From JACDAN01 sp963827705 (GTDB taxonomy: Bacteria > Actinomycetota > Thermoleophilia > Gaiellales > Gaiellaceae), in contig CAWHBN010000001.1 of assembly GCA_963827705.1 (NCBI GenBank), forward strand, positions 1-64,000: a stretch of 64,000 bases of DNA, in the 5' to 3' direction. Below the pieces are notes generated by a model that was given only the letters and a program-made list of their open reading frames with translations, was not told the origin of the DNA and did no database searches. Positions 42,658 to 50,365 of this stretch are shown piece after piece (position 1 is the stretch's first letter; each line of letters opens with the position of its first letter). Made by a program: the position numbers and the translations under genes.

Positions 42658-43908
42658 TTGGAGGTGATAAGGAGCGCTAATCGCCCTGTCGAGGACGCGA
42701 GCGTCCTCTTCGTCGGCGCCGGACGGCATCAGCGCCGCGCGCTCGTGCGCCTTCGAGAGCTGGGCGTGCGGGTCGTCGCGGTCGACCGGAACTCCGAGGC
42801 CCCCGGCCTGGCAATCGCCGACGTCGGTGAGGTCGTCGATCTCCTCGACGTCCCTGCCGTCATCGAGGCCGGGCGCCGGCACGGCGTCGACGGAGTGATG
42901 ACGTACGCGGCGGATCGTGCGGTCCCGGTCGTCGCCGCCGTCGCCGAGGCACTCGACCTGCCGGGGATCGGGAGCGACACGGCACACCTGATGACGAACA
43001 AGATCGCGATGCGCCGCCAGCTCGCCGACGCCGGCGTCCCGCAGCCGCGCTTCGCCGCCGTCCGGACCTTGCACGAGGCACGCGCCGCCGCAGGCGCTGT
43101 CGGGTTTCCCGCCGTACTCAAGCCCGCGGACTCGGCCGGCCAGCGCGGCCTCTTCCTGTGCGAGTCGATCGGCGATGTGGAGCGCCACCTGCACGCCTCG
43201 CTCGTACAGTCGACCGAGCAGGAGGCGATTCTCGAGAGCTACCACGGGGGTAAGGAGGTGAACGGCCTGCTCGTCGTGCTCGACGGCGAGCCCACGGTCG
43301 TGACGCTGTCCGACCGGCGCCGGCCGCCCGGCCGCGGCTTCGGGGTCGCGATCGCGCACGTCTATCCCTCGACGCTCTTCGGAGACGCACTCGAGGAAGT
43401 CCGCCGAACCGGTGTCCATACGGTCAAGGCGCTCGGGCTCCGCGAGGGCGTGGCCTATCCGCAGGTGCTCTGGAGCGAGGACGGCGTCGCGCGGCTGATC
43501 GAGGTCGCGGCGCGCATCCCTGCAGGCCAGATGGACTCGGTGGCGCGCTACGGCGTCGGCGTCGACCTGATCGACATCGCGCTCCTCCAGGCGCTCGGTC
43601 GTCCGGTGCCTGATGAGATGGTCGCGGCGAAGATGGAGCAGCCGATGGCGATCTCGTTCCTCACGGCGGAGCCCGGGCCGCTTCCGACCGGCAAGCTCGT
43701 CCGCTTCAGCGGCCTCGAGCGGGTGCGCGCGTTCCCCGGCGTCGTCGAGGCGGAGCTCTACTTCCAGGACGGCGAGACGATCCGGCCCGTGCAGCTCGAC
43801 GGCGACCGACGCGGCTACGTGATCGCCTTGGGCGGAACGAACCTCGAGGCTGTCGAGCGGGCCGAGTCTGCGGCGCGGCTGCTCGACGTCGAGGTCGAGG
43901 CGGCGTGA
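42658..43908 (+). CDS. ATP-grasp ligase, third of four (CarB-like)
   Basis: About 416 residues. The pre-domain reads SVLFVGAGRHQRRALVRLRE and LAIADVGEVVDLLDVPAVIE; then LPGIGSDTAHLMTNKIAMRR, FPAVLKPADSAGQRGLFLCE (ATP-binding lysine), AILESYHGGKEVNGLLVVLD and PQVLWSEDGVARLIEVAARI, the catalytic end. It resembles PylC/CarB-type amide-forming ligases. The open frame begins at TTG 42658, but this TTG lies inside GGAGGTGAT, a near-perfect anti-16S Shine-Dalgarno sequence, so the true start is unclear; GTG 42664 is equally suspect. It overlaps the next gene by GTGA. Confidence 0.8.
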   Translation: MEVIRSANRPVEDASVLFVGAGRHQRRALVRLRELGVRVVAVDRNSEAPGLAIADVGEVVDLLDVPAVIEAGRRHGVDGVMTYAADRAVPVVAAVAEALDLPGIGSDTAHLMTNKIAMRRQLADAGVPQPRFAAVRTLHEARAAAGAVGFPAVLKPADSAGQRGLFLCESIGDVERHLHASLVQSTEQEAILESYHGGKEVNGLLVVLDGEPTVVTLSDRRRPPGRGFGVAIAHVYPSTLFGDALEEVRRTGVHTVKALGLREGVAYPQVLWSEDGVARLIEVAARIPAGQMDSVARYGVGVDLIDIALLQALGRPVPDEMVAAKMEQPMAISFLTAEPGPLPTGKLVRFSGLERVRAFPGVVEAELYFQDGETIRPVQLDGDRRGYVIALGGTNLEAVERAESAARLLDVEVEAA

Positions 43909-44546
43909 GCTGCACGTTCTCCATGGCGCACTACCGCGAGCTGCTCGAGGCCGCCCACGAGGGCGGACACCGCTGGACGGCCTTCGGCCAGGAGCCGCAG
44001 CCGGGCGACCTCTTCCTGCGGCACGACGTCGACCTCTCGCTCGACGCGGCGATCGCGATGGCCGAGGTGGAGGCCGAGCTCGGCGCGCGGGCCACGTACT
44101 TCCTGATGACGCAGTCGGTCTTCTACAACCTCGGCTCGTCCGAGGGTCGCCGCGCGCTGAACCGGCTCCGCGAGCTCGAGCACGGAGTCGGGCTCCACGC
44201 CGTCTGGCCCAACGTCGAGCTCGACGACCGCTTCGACGCGGTGGTCGCATGGCACAACCCGGACGCCGACTACATGTCGGAGCCGGTCGACGGCGCCGTC
44301 AACGTGATGCAGCGGCCGTTCTTCGACCCTGACCACTACCGCTCGGATTCGAACCAGCACTGGCAGCACGGCTGCCCGCACGAGGATCTCCGCCAGGGCA
44401 GGTTCGAGTGGCTCCAGCTCCTGATCCACCCGGAGATCTGGGTCTACCCGGGCGAGACGATGGGCGAGACGATGACGGCGATGCTCGACGCGGAGCGCGA
44501 CCGGCGCCGCGCCCTGCTCGCGGAAGACCGCATCGACCTCTCGTGA
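43905..44546 (+). CDS. Polysaccharide deacetylase-like protein (NodB-fold, short)
   Basis: 213 residues from GTG 43905. LFLRHDVDLSLDAAIAMAEV with VEAELGARATYFLMTQSVFY is the first strand of the NodB fold, where the Asp of H-D-V-D binds metal. RLRELEHGVGLHAVWPN gives a histidine, and FEWLQLLIHPEIWVYPG is the C-terminal motif. The usual H-x3-H pair is not fully evident, so the activity could be altered. It is tightly coupled to the ATP-grasp gene before it, which hints at joint action: exposing a free amine by deacetylation and then forming an amide. Transcription ends at 44596-44618. Confidence 0.72.
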   Translation: MSCTFSMAHYRELLEAAHEGGHRWTAFGQEPQPGDLFLRHDVDLSLDAAIAMAEVEAELGARATYFLMTQSVFYNLGSSEGRRALNRLRELEHGVGLHAVWPNVELDDRFDAVVAWHNPDADYMSEPVDGAVNVMQRPFFDPDHYRSDSNQHWQHGCPHEDLRQGRFEWLQLLIHPEIWVYPGETMGETMTAMLDAERDRRRALLAEDRIDLS

Positions 44547-44557
44547 GCGCCCGATGC

Positions 44558-44578
44558 CAAGTAACAACTTGTTACTAG
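44558..44578. repeat. Palindromic direct repeat, copy 1
   Basis: CAAGTAACAACTTGTTACTAG: its core AGTAACAA-C-TTGTTACT is a perfect palindrome. The same 21-bp sequence with one change recurs at 44634-44654, on the other side of a terminator. It looks like a protein-binding site or a recombination/REP-like element. Confidence 0.6.
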
Positions 44579-44595
44579 CTCCTAGCCACGCCGAG

Positions 44596-44618
44596 ACCCG
44601 GCTCTCCGAGCGGGTTTT
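44596..44618 (+). terminator. Intrinsic terminator after the deacetylase-like gene
   Basis: ACCCGGCTC-TCC-GAGCGGGT followed by TTTT: 8-bp stem with one bulged G, 3-nt loop and a short T-run. It separates the ATP-grasp/deacetylase pair from the flippase operon. Confidence 0.7.
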
Positions 44619-44633
44619 CAACGCTCCGAGGGG

Positions 44634-44654
44634 CAAGTAACAACGTGTTACTAG
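44634..44654. repeat. Palindromic direct repeat, copy 2
   Basis: CAAGTAACAACGTGTTACTAG, differing from the copy at 44558-44578 in one base. The flippase GTG (44645) lies inside it, so a protein bound here would block initiation of the downstream operon. Confidence 0.6.
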
Positions 44655-46084
44655 GCCGACGGCTCGGCGAGCTCGCCCGCCACTCGGCGGTGTACGGGGC
44701 CGGATCGCTCGTCTCGCGGTTCATCGCGGTCCTGCTGCTGCCGATCTACACGCGCTACCTCTCCCCGGCGGACTACGGGTTGATCGAGACCCTGATCGCG
44801 CTGTCGGCGGTCCTCACCGTGCTCCTCGCTGCCGGCGTGAAGAGCGCCTTCTTCCGCTTCTACTTCGACGAGGCCGACGAGGCCGGGAAGCGGCGCGTGA
44901 TCCGCACGTCGTTCTGGTTCACGATGGCGATGGGCACGGCGGGGCTCGTCGCCGGCCTTGCGCTCGCGGGGCCGATCTCGCAGTTCCTGTTCGACACGGG
45001 CGACCACGCAAACCTCGTGCGGGCGTCGTTCGTCGGGCTCTGGGCGCACGTGAACTACGAGCAGATGACGTCGCTCTTCCGGGTCGAGCAGCGCTCGGTC
45101 TCCTACCTGATCGCGACGCTGATCAACCTCGGGCTGACCGTGGGGGCGACCCTGCTCCTCGTCGTCGTCTGGGATCAGGGCCCGATCGGCGTCATCGTCG
45201 GGAACTTCACCGGGACGCTCGCCGTCTACGCGGGGCTGCTCCTCTACCGGCGGTCGCAGCTCGGCTTCGAGTGGGATCGCCCGCTGCTGCGGGAGATGAA
45301 TCGGTTCGGGATGCCGCTCGTCCCCTCGGCCTTGTTCCTCTGGGTACTGAACTTCAGCGACCGGTTCTTCCTGGTCCGGATTGCGGGACCGCGCGAGGTC
45401 GGCCTCTACTCGATCGGCGTGCGGATCGCCTCGGCGATCATCCTGCTCCTCGCGGCCTTTCGCACGGCGTGGCCGGCCTTCGCCTACTCGATCGAGGACG
45501 ACCGCGAGGCGGCGCGGACATACGCGTTCGTCCTCACATACCTCGTGGCGCTCACGTCGTGGATGGCGCTCGCGCTGGGTGTGCTGGCGCCATGGCTCGT
45601 GCAGCTGCTGACGACGGAGGCGTTCTACTCGGCCGAGCGCGTCGTGGCCCCGCTCGCGTTCGCCGCGGCCGTGTTCGGGGCCTACATCGTCGTTGTCATC
45701 GGGATCGGGCGAGCGCGGCGCACCCGGTCGAACTGGATCATCTCGGGCGTCGCCGCCGCCCTGAACGTCGTCCTCAATCTGACGCTGATCCCGGAGTTCG
45801 GAATGATGGGTGCCGCAGCCGCCACCGTCGGTGCGTACGCGACGCTCTTCCTCGGCATGGCGTGGAAGGCGCAGCAGGTGTTTCCGGTGCCGTACCAGTG
45901 GCGGCGAGTCGCGACAGCGTTCGGAACCGCGATCGCGTTGTGCGTCATCGGCCGTGCGCTGGATGTCCCGTTGGGCGCGGCGATCGCGCTCGTCGCCGTC
46001 TATCCGTTCGTGCTCTGGCCGCTCGGCTTCTACCTTCCGGAAGAGCTCAGACGGCTCCGCGTCATTACGATGCCGACCCGATGA
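44645..46084 (+). CDS. Polysaccharide flippase, MOP superfamily (Wzx-like)
   Basis: About 479 residues with 12-14 hydrophobic helices. LARHSAVYGAGSLVSRFIAV and LLLPIYTRYLSPADYGLIET are the conserved N-terminal repeat (LxPxxYG) of the family, and LFLWVLNFSDRFFLVRIAGP and EVGLYSIGVRIASAIILLLA the second. It exports a lipid-linked repeat unit. The frame opens at GTG 44645 inside a palindromic repeat with no clear ribosome-binding site. The gene ends with ATGA overlap to the methyltransferase. It is the second Wzx of the window. Confidence 0.87.
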   Translation: MLLGRRLGELARHSAVYGAGSLVSRFIAVLLLPIYTRYLSPADYGLIETLIALSAVLTVLLAAGVKSAFFRFYFDEADEAGKRRVIRTSFWFTMAMGTAGLVAGLALAGPISQFLFDTGDHANLVRASFVGLWAHVNYEQMTSLFRVEQRSVSYLIATLINLGLTVGATLLLVVVWDQGPIGVIVGNFTGTLAVYAGLLLYRRSQLGFEWDRPLLREMNRFGMPLVPSALFLWVLNFSDRFFLVRIAGPREVGLYSIGVRIASAIILLLAAFRTAWPAFAYSIEDDREAARTYAFVLTYLVALTSWMALALGVLAPWLVQLLTTEAFYSAERVVAPLAFAAAVFGAYIVVVIGIGRARRTRSNWIISGVAAALNVVLNLTLIPEFGMMGAAAATVGAYATLFLGMAWKAQQVFPVPYQWRRVATAFGTAIALCVIGRALDVPLGAAIALVAVYPFVLWPLGFYLPEELRRLRVITMPTR

Positions 46085-46770
46085 GCGCCGTCGAAGACAC
46101 GACACCCGCAGACGAAGTCCGCGAGTCCGGGCTCGTCGAGCACCTCGAGGAGCAGGCGGCCCACTTCTGGGATGTCGTCCAGGGCGAGACACAGCGCGGC
46201 CACCGCTACAACACGGGCCGGGTCACCGGGCGCGACGGCTACGACGAGGGGCTTCGCCTCTACCGGCTCGTACGTGAGATGAAGCCGATGGTCGCCGTCG
46301 AGACCGGGGTCTGCAATGGAGTCTCGACCGCGTTCCTCCTCCTGGCGCTCGAGCGGAACGGCACCGGCGAGCTGCACTCGATCGACCTGCCTGAGGTCGC
46401 CGGCGAGGAGTACGAGCCGGGCACCTTCTGGGACGGGAAGGGCGGCGCGGTCATCCCACCCGGCCGCGATCCGGGCTGGATGGTTCCCGACGATCTTCGG
46501 AGCCGGTGGAAGCTCGTGCTCGGCAAGAGTCAGGACGAGCTGCCGCCGCTGCTCGACCGGGTCGGCTCGATCGACTTCTTCATGCACGACAGTGAGCACT
46601 CGTACGAGTGCATGTCGTTCGAGTTCGACCATGCCTGGGAAGCGCTGAACGACGGCGGCGCGCTCGTAGCGGACGACGTGAACGTCAACAGCGCCTGGGA
46701 CGAGTTCACCCAGCGAGTCGGTCGCCGGTCGCAGCCGCTCGGGCCGAAGCTGTCGCTGATCGTGAAGTGA
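46081..46770 (+). CDS. Class I SAM-dependent methyltransferase (Methyltransf_24-like)
   Basis: 229 residues from ATG 46081. MVAVETGVCNGVSTAFLLLA is motif I, ELHSIDLPEVAGEEYEP motif II, and GSIDFFMHDSEHSYECMSFE with FDHAWEALNDGGALVADDVN motif III/IV; the D-S-E-H-S-Y-E segment is typical of Methyltransf_24 and CmcI-like sugar or antibiotic O-methyltransferases. It would methylate a sugar in the repeat unit. It overlaps the flippase stop and the following ATP-grasp gene (GTGA), so all four genes of this operon are coupled. Confidence 0.8.
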   Translation: MSAVEDTTPADEVRESGLVEHLEEQAAHFWDVVQGETQRGHRYNTGRVTGRDGYDEGLRLYRLVREMKPMVAVETGVCNGVSTAFLLLALERNGTGELHSIDLPEVAGEEYEPGTFWDGKGGAVIPPGRDPGWMVPDDLRSRWKLVLGKSQDELPPLLDRVGSIDFFMHDSEHSYECMSFEFDHAWEALNDGGALVADDVNVNSAWDEFTQRVGRRSQPLGPKLSLIVK

Positions 46771-47798
46771 CGACGATCCTGGTCTCGGCGGCGGGGGCCC
46801 CTGGGACCGCCGCGCTCGTCAACGCGCTGCGGAAGAACGGCGAGAGCGAAGTCCGCGTGGTCGGAACGGACATGGCCGACCGCTCTGTCGGCCGCCACAT
46901 CGCCGACGCCTTCCACCTCGTGCCTTCCGGGTCGGATCCAGGTTTCGCCGACGCGATGCTGGACGTCGTCGAGCGGGAGAGCGTCGACGCCATCCTTCCG
47001 CAGTCCTCGTTCGACCTGCTCGGCCTCGCCGAGGCGAAGTCCCGGTTCGAGGGCGTCGCGGTCATGGTCTCGTCGCCGGAGGCGATCCGCCGCTCGAACG
47101 ACAAGGCGGAGAGCTACGCGCTCCTGGACGAGATCGGCGTGCCCGGTCCGCGCTGGCGCCGAGTCGTCGGCGGCGATGCGGTCGCGGAGGCCGCCCGTGA
47201 GCTCGGCTATCCCGGCGAGAACGTCGCGATCAAGCCGGCCTTCTCCTCCGGTTCCCGGGGGTTCCGGATCCTCTCCGCCGGTGCCGACCGGCGCGAGCAG
47301 CTGCTGAAGAACCGGCCCGGCGTCGCCGAGGCGCTGCGCCTCGAGGAGCTGGTCGAGCTCCTAGGCGACGACGAGACGCCGTTGCTCGTGATGGAGCTCG
47401 CCTCCGGCCTCGAACGGACGATCGACGGGATCGCGGAAGGCGGCCGCATCCTCCTCGGCCACCCGAAGACGCGCGAGTCGATGCGCGCCGGCCTGGCCAT
47501 GTACTTCGCGACCCTCGACGAGCCCTGGCTGATGGAGATCTCGGCCACGATCGTGGAGGCGCTCTCCATCGACCACTTCTTCAACATCCAGCTCGTCGGC
47601 GACAAGGTGATCGAAGTCAACCCGCGGATCTCGACGATCGTCTACCAGGAGGACCTCAACCTCCCCTGGCTCGGCGTGAAGCACGCACTCGGGGAGATCT
47701 CGGCGGAAGAGCTCGCCGGGTACCAGGCGCGCATCCGGTCCACGCGCCGCGCGCTGCGCTACTTCGACCAGGTCGAGTGGGACGAGCCCTCCGCGTAG
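46767..47798 (+). CDS. ATP-grasp ligase, fourth of four
   Basis: 343 residues from GTG 46767 (TTILVSAAGAPGTAALVNAL). VDAILPQSSFDLLGLAEAKS closes the pre-domain; RSNDKAESYALLDEIGVPGP, NVAIKPAFSSGSRGFRILSA, LLVMELASGLERTIDGIAEG and FNIQLVGDKVIEVNPRISTI are the ATP-grasp lysine, glycine loop and acidic metal site. It is a CarB/PylC-like ligase that would activate a carboxylate by phosphorylation and couple it to an amine. Its tail overlaps the following GT4 by 22 bp. Very different in sequence from the other three, so it is not a recent duplicate. Confidence 0.8.
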   Translation: MTTILVSAAGAPGTAALVNALRKNGESEVRVVGTDMADRSVGRHIADAFHLVPSGSDPGFADAMLDVVERESVDAILPQSSFDLLGLAEAKSRFEGVAVMVSSPEAIRRSNDKAESYALLDEIGVPGPRWRRVVGGDAVAEAARELGYPGENVAIKPAFSSGSRGFRILSAGADRREQLLKNRPGVAEALRLEELVELLGDDETPLLVMELASGLERTIDGIAEGGRILLGHPKTRESMRAGLAMYFATLDEPWLMEISATIVEALSIDHFFNIQLVGDKVIEVNPRISTIVYQEDLNLPWLGVKHALGEISAEELAGYQARIRSTRRALRYFDQVEWDEPSA

Positions 47799-48715
47799 TC
47801 CACACGCCGCTGAACGTGGCGGGGATCCCGTGGACGAACGTGGAGGCGCTCCGGCGCAAGGGTGTGGACGCGCAGCTCGTCGTCGTCGAGCGGCAGAAGC
47901 TCCACCCGGAGGCGGACCGATCGCTCGACCGGCCCGCCGGTTTCTGGGGACGGCAGGCTGTCCAGTGGCCGGCGTTCCTTCGCCTCTTGCCGAAGACCGA
48001 TGTCTTCCACTTCTACTTCGGGTGGACACTCGTGCCGCGGAAGGCGACCTGGCCGATCCTGAAGGCGACGCGCAGGAAGTCGGTGCTCCACTTCCTCGGC
48101 TCGGACATCCGCGGCAAGACGCCCGACGAGCTCCGGTACGCGGGCGGCGCCGATGCGCGCATCGTCGGTTCGTACGATGCACTGCGCTGGGTGCCCGACG
48201 CCGAGGTGGTCCCGCCCGGCCTCGACCTGCGCGAGTACGAAGCGCCGCAGCCTGAGGAGCGCACGCGCCCGATCGTCCTGCACGCGCCGTCGAGCCGGCG
48301 CCGAAAGGGCACCGAGCACGTGGTCGAAGCATGCGAGGGCCTCGACGTCGAGCTGGACATCGTCGAGGGCCTGCGCCACGACGAGGCCCGTCGGCGGTAC
48401 GAGCGCGCCGACATCGTCGTCGACCAGCTCAACGCCGGCTGGTACGGGATCTTCGCGCTCGAGGCGATGGCGCTCAGCAAGCCGGTGCTGAGCTACCTGC
48501 GGCCCGAGGCCGTGCAGGAGACCGAGCGCGAGCTCGGCGTCCCAGTGCCGATCGTCCGCGTGACGACGAAGACGCTTCGCGAGCGGATTGCGGAGCTGGC
48601 GGCGTCCCTTGAGGAACGGCAGCGGATCGGCGCGCTGTCCCGCGCCTACGTCGAGCGTGTCCACGACGCGGACAAAGGCGCCGATCGCCTGCTCGAGGTC
48701 TACCGCTCGCTGTAG
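47777..48715 (+). CDS. GT4-family glycosyltransferase
   Basis: 312 residues from GTG 47777 (GRALRVVHTPLNVAGIPWTN). FHFYFGWTLVPRKATWPILK, SVLHFLGSDIRGKTPDELRY, PGLDLREYEAPQPEERTRPI, VLHAPSSRRRKGTEHVVEAC and NAGWYGIFALEAMALSKPVL (the E-x7-type donor loop) identify a short GT-B enzyme of the GT4 type. RVVHTPLNVAGIPW is the usual N-terminus, so the first three residues may not be translated if initiation is later, but no other start codon fits. It ends at the stem of a bidirectional terminator. Confidence 0.8.
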   Translation: MGRALRVVHTPLNVAGIPWTNVEALRRKGVDAQLVVVERQKLHPEADRSLDRPAGFWGRQAVQWPAFLRLLPKTDVFHFYFGWTLVPRKATWPILKATRRKSVLHFLGSDIRGKTPDELRYAGGADARIVGSYDALRWVPDAEVVPPGLDLREYEAPQPEERTRPIVLHAPSSRRRKGTEHVVEACEGLDVELDIVEGLRHDEARRRYERADIVVDQLNAGWYGIFALEAMALSKPVLSYLRPEAVQETERELGVPVPIVRVTTKTLRERIAELAASLEERQRIGALSRAYVERVHDADKGADRLLEVYRSL

Positions 48716-48757
48716 GAGGGCTTGGCGCAAAAGCGGCTTGTGCCGCCAGGCCCTCCT
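48714..48757. terminator. Bidirectional intrinsic terminator between convergent genes
   Basis: Arms AGGAGGGCTTGGCG (48714-48727) and CGCCAGGCCCTCCT (48744-48757) pair over 14 bp with one G-U. The two stop codons (48713-48715 and 48756-48758) overlap the arms, so it serves the GT4 gene and the fibronectin-like gene at once. Confidence 0.75.
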
Positions 48758-50261
48758 AGCGCCGGTAGACGATCGTGCGACTGATGCCGGCGAGGTAGCC
48801 CGGGCCGGCCTGGTTCACGCTCATCACGATTCGGAGCCGGGACCTGCCTCTCCTGAGTTTCACGCGAAAGGTCGCAGCCGAGCGGTTCTTCAGCCGAACT
48901 CGCTTCACCGTCACCCAACGGCCGCCCGCCGTCAGGCGCTGGAGCTTCACGCGACGGCCGCGGAACGAGCGCGCCGCGATCACCCGCGTGGAGAAGCGAG
49001 CCGTTCCGATCCGCCGGAACCTCACTCTCGGCCGAACGCCGATCGCGACCCCACGGCTCGTCAAGCCGTTCCAACTGGCGATGTAGGAGGTGAGGATCGG
49101 CGGCCTCGCAAGGTACTGCCACACTCCGCCGGCGGCGGTCACGAGCGTCGCAACCGACGTGGGAGAGCCTCTGCCGAACACCTCGGCGAACAAGGTCACC
49201 GTCTCGCCCGCCTTTCCGCTCGGCACGCGGCCCGAGAGCATGACGGCACGGCCGTAGACAACTATCTGTGACCGCACCGCAAGCGTCATCCCGGCTGTCG
49301 TGAACGTCGCATTCGCCCCTCGCCTCGTCCCCGCAGAGTTCATCGCGACGAGCCGGTAGTGGTAGGTGGTCGCCGCACGGAGTCGTGTGAGTGCGACCGA
49401 GACATTCCCGGGCCTCGTGCCTTTGCCGGCGCTCCGAGTAGTGGTCTTGGCGCCGTAGCGCGTGCTCGTCCCATACTCGAAGTACCAGTTCGTCGCCAGC
49501 CCGTTGGCGGTGACCTTTCCGTTGAGCCTCGCCGAGCTATGCGTGAGCGTTGACGCAGGCGCCGTGACCACTGTTGGTGGACCGAAGGTCGAGAATGTGC
49601 GGTCCGCCCCGCGGCTCGTGCCTGCGTCGCTCGTCGCGACGAGCCGATAGTGGTAAAGCCGTCCCGGCCTCAGGCGCGAAACCGCGGCCGCGACGCCGGT
49701 CGCCGTCGTTCCCGAGCCGGCGCTTTGCGCGGGCGTCCTCGAGCCGTAGCCCGTGCTCGTGCCGTACTGGAAGTGCCAGGTCGTCGCGCGGCCGTTCGGG
49801 TCGACCGTTCCATTGAAGGTCGCGGAGCTGACGGTGACGCTCGTCGAGGAGCCGGTAACCGCACTCGGCGCTGACGGAGTGGTGAAAATCCCGTCGCCAC
49901 CTCGCGTCATGCCGCCGCCGTTCGCTGCGACCAGCCGGTAGTGGTAGGTCGTGCCCGGCGAGAGAGCCGTGAGTGCTCCGGAAACCTGGACGTTGGCAGT
50001 TCCGGAGCCGGCGCTCCTGGACGAGGTCTTCTTGCCGTAAGTCGTGCTCGTGCCGTACTCGAAGTACCAGCTCGTCGACTGGCCGTTGGGGTTCACCGTT
50101 CCACTCGCCGTCGCGGAGGTCGGGCCTACCGCGCTCATCGGGCCTGTGATGGCCGTCGGCGCGGCGAGTACGGCGGCCACCCCGGCACCGGTCGTCAGAA
50201 GCACGAGGCCGGCCAGAAGGAGGGTTGCCCCGAGACACCTGCTCGGACGTCGCGTCCTCAT
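48756..50261 (-). CDS. Secreted protein with three fibronectin-III-like repeats
   Basis: 501 residues with a signal peptide/anchor (residues 9-33, LGATLLLAGLVLLTTGAGVA). Three repeats of about 95 residues (roughly 35-127, 130-223 and 228-322) each contain TSWYFEYGTSTTYG-like and TTYHYRLVA-like strands and GTVNPNG turns, the pattern of Fn3 domains in Thermoleophilia surface proteins. The last 180 residues (TLFAEVFGRGSPTSVATLVT; RVRFRRIGTARFSTRVIAAR) resemble Ig-like repeat domains with a basic C-terminus. Likely an exported adhesion or matrix-binding protein. The three repeats are also alike at DNA level. Confidence 0.78.
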   Translation of the reverse strand: MRTRRPSRCLGATLLLAGLVLLTTGAGVAAVLAAPTAITGPMSAVGPTSATASGTVNPNGQSTSWYFEYGTSTTYGKKTSSRSAGSGTANVQVSGALTALSPGTTYHYRLVAANGGGMTRGGDGIFTTPSAPSAVTGSSTSVTVSSATFNGTVDPNGRATTWHFQYGTSTGYGSRTPAQSAGSGTTATGVAAAVSRLRPGRLYHYRLVATSDAGTSRGADRTFSTFGPPTVVTAPASTLTHSSARLNGKVTANGLATNWYFEYGTSTRYGAKTTTRSAGKGTRPGNVSVALTRLRAATTYHYRLVAMNSAGTRRGANATFTTAGMTLAVRSQIVVYGRAVMLSGRVPSGKAGETVTLFAEVFGRGSPTSVATLVTAAGGVWQYLARPPILTSYIASWNGLTSRGVAIGVRPRVRFRRIGTARFSTRVIAARSFRGRRVKLQRLTAGGRWVTVKRVRLKNRSAATFRVKLRRGRSRLRIVMSVNQAGPGYLAGISRTIVYRR

Positions 50262-50329
50262 TGCCCGAGTGCGTCATAACCAAGTGCTGTTAGCAAGGTG
50301 CTAGGAAAACGGAAGGATTCTGCTTTGGC

Positions 50330-50358
50330 CGGGGGGCGAGCCCCAGGCCCGCCCCCCG
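50330..50358. terminator. GC hairpin downstream of the lamin-tail gene
   Basis: CGGGGGGCG (50330-50338) pairs with CGCCCCCCG (50350-50358) with an 11-nt loop, 8 bp past the stop at 50366 on the minus strand. There is no T-run. It probably ends that transcript. Confidence 0.55.
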
Positions 50359-50365
50359 ACCTGTC

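Noticed and set aside
48756..50261. CRISPR-like or tandem DNA repeat array
   Set aside because: The repeating DNA (about 290-bp period) encodes homologous fibronectin-like domains in one frame; there are no short direct repeats with spacers.
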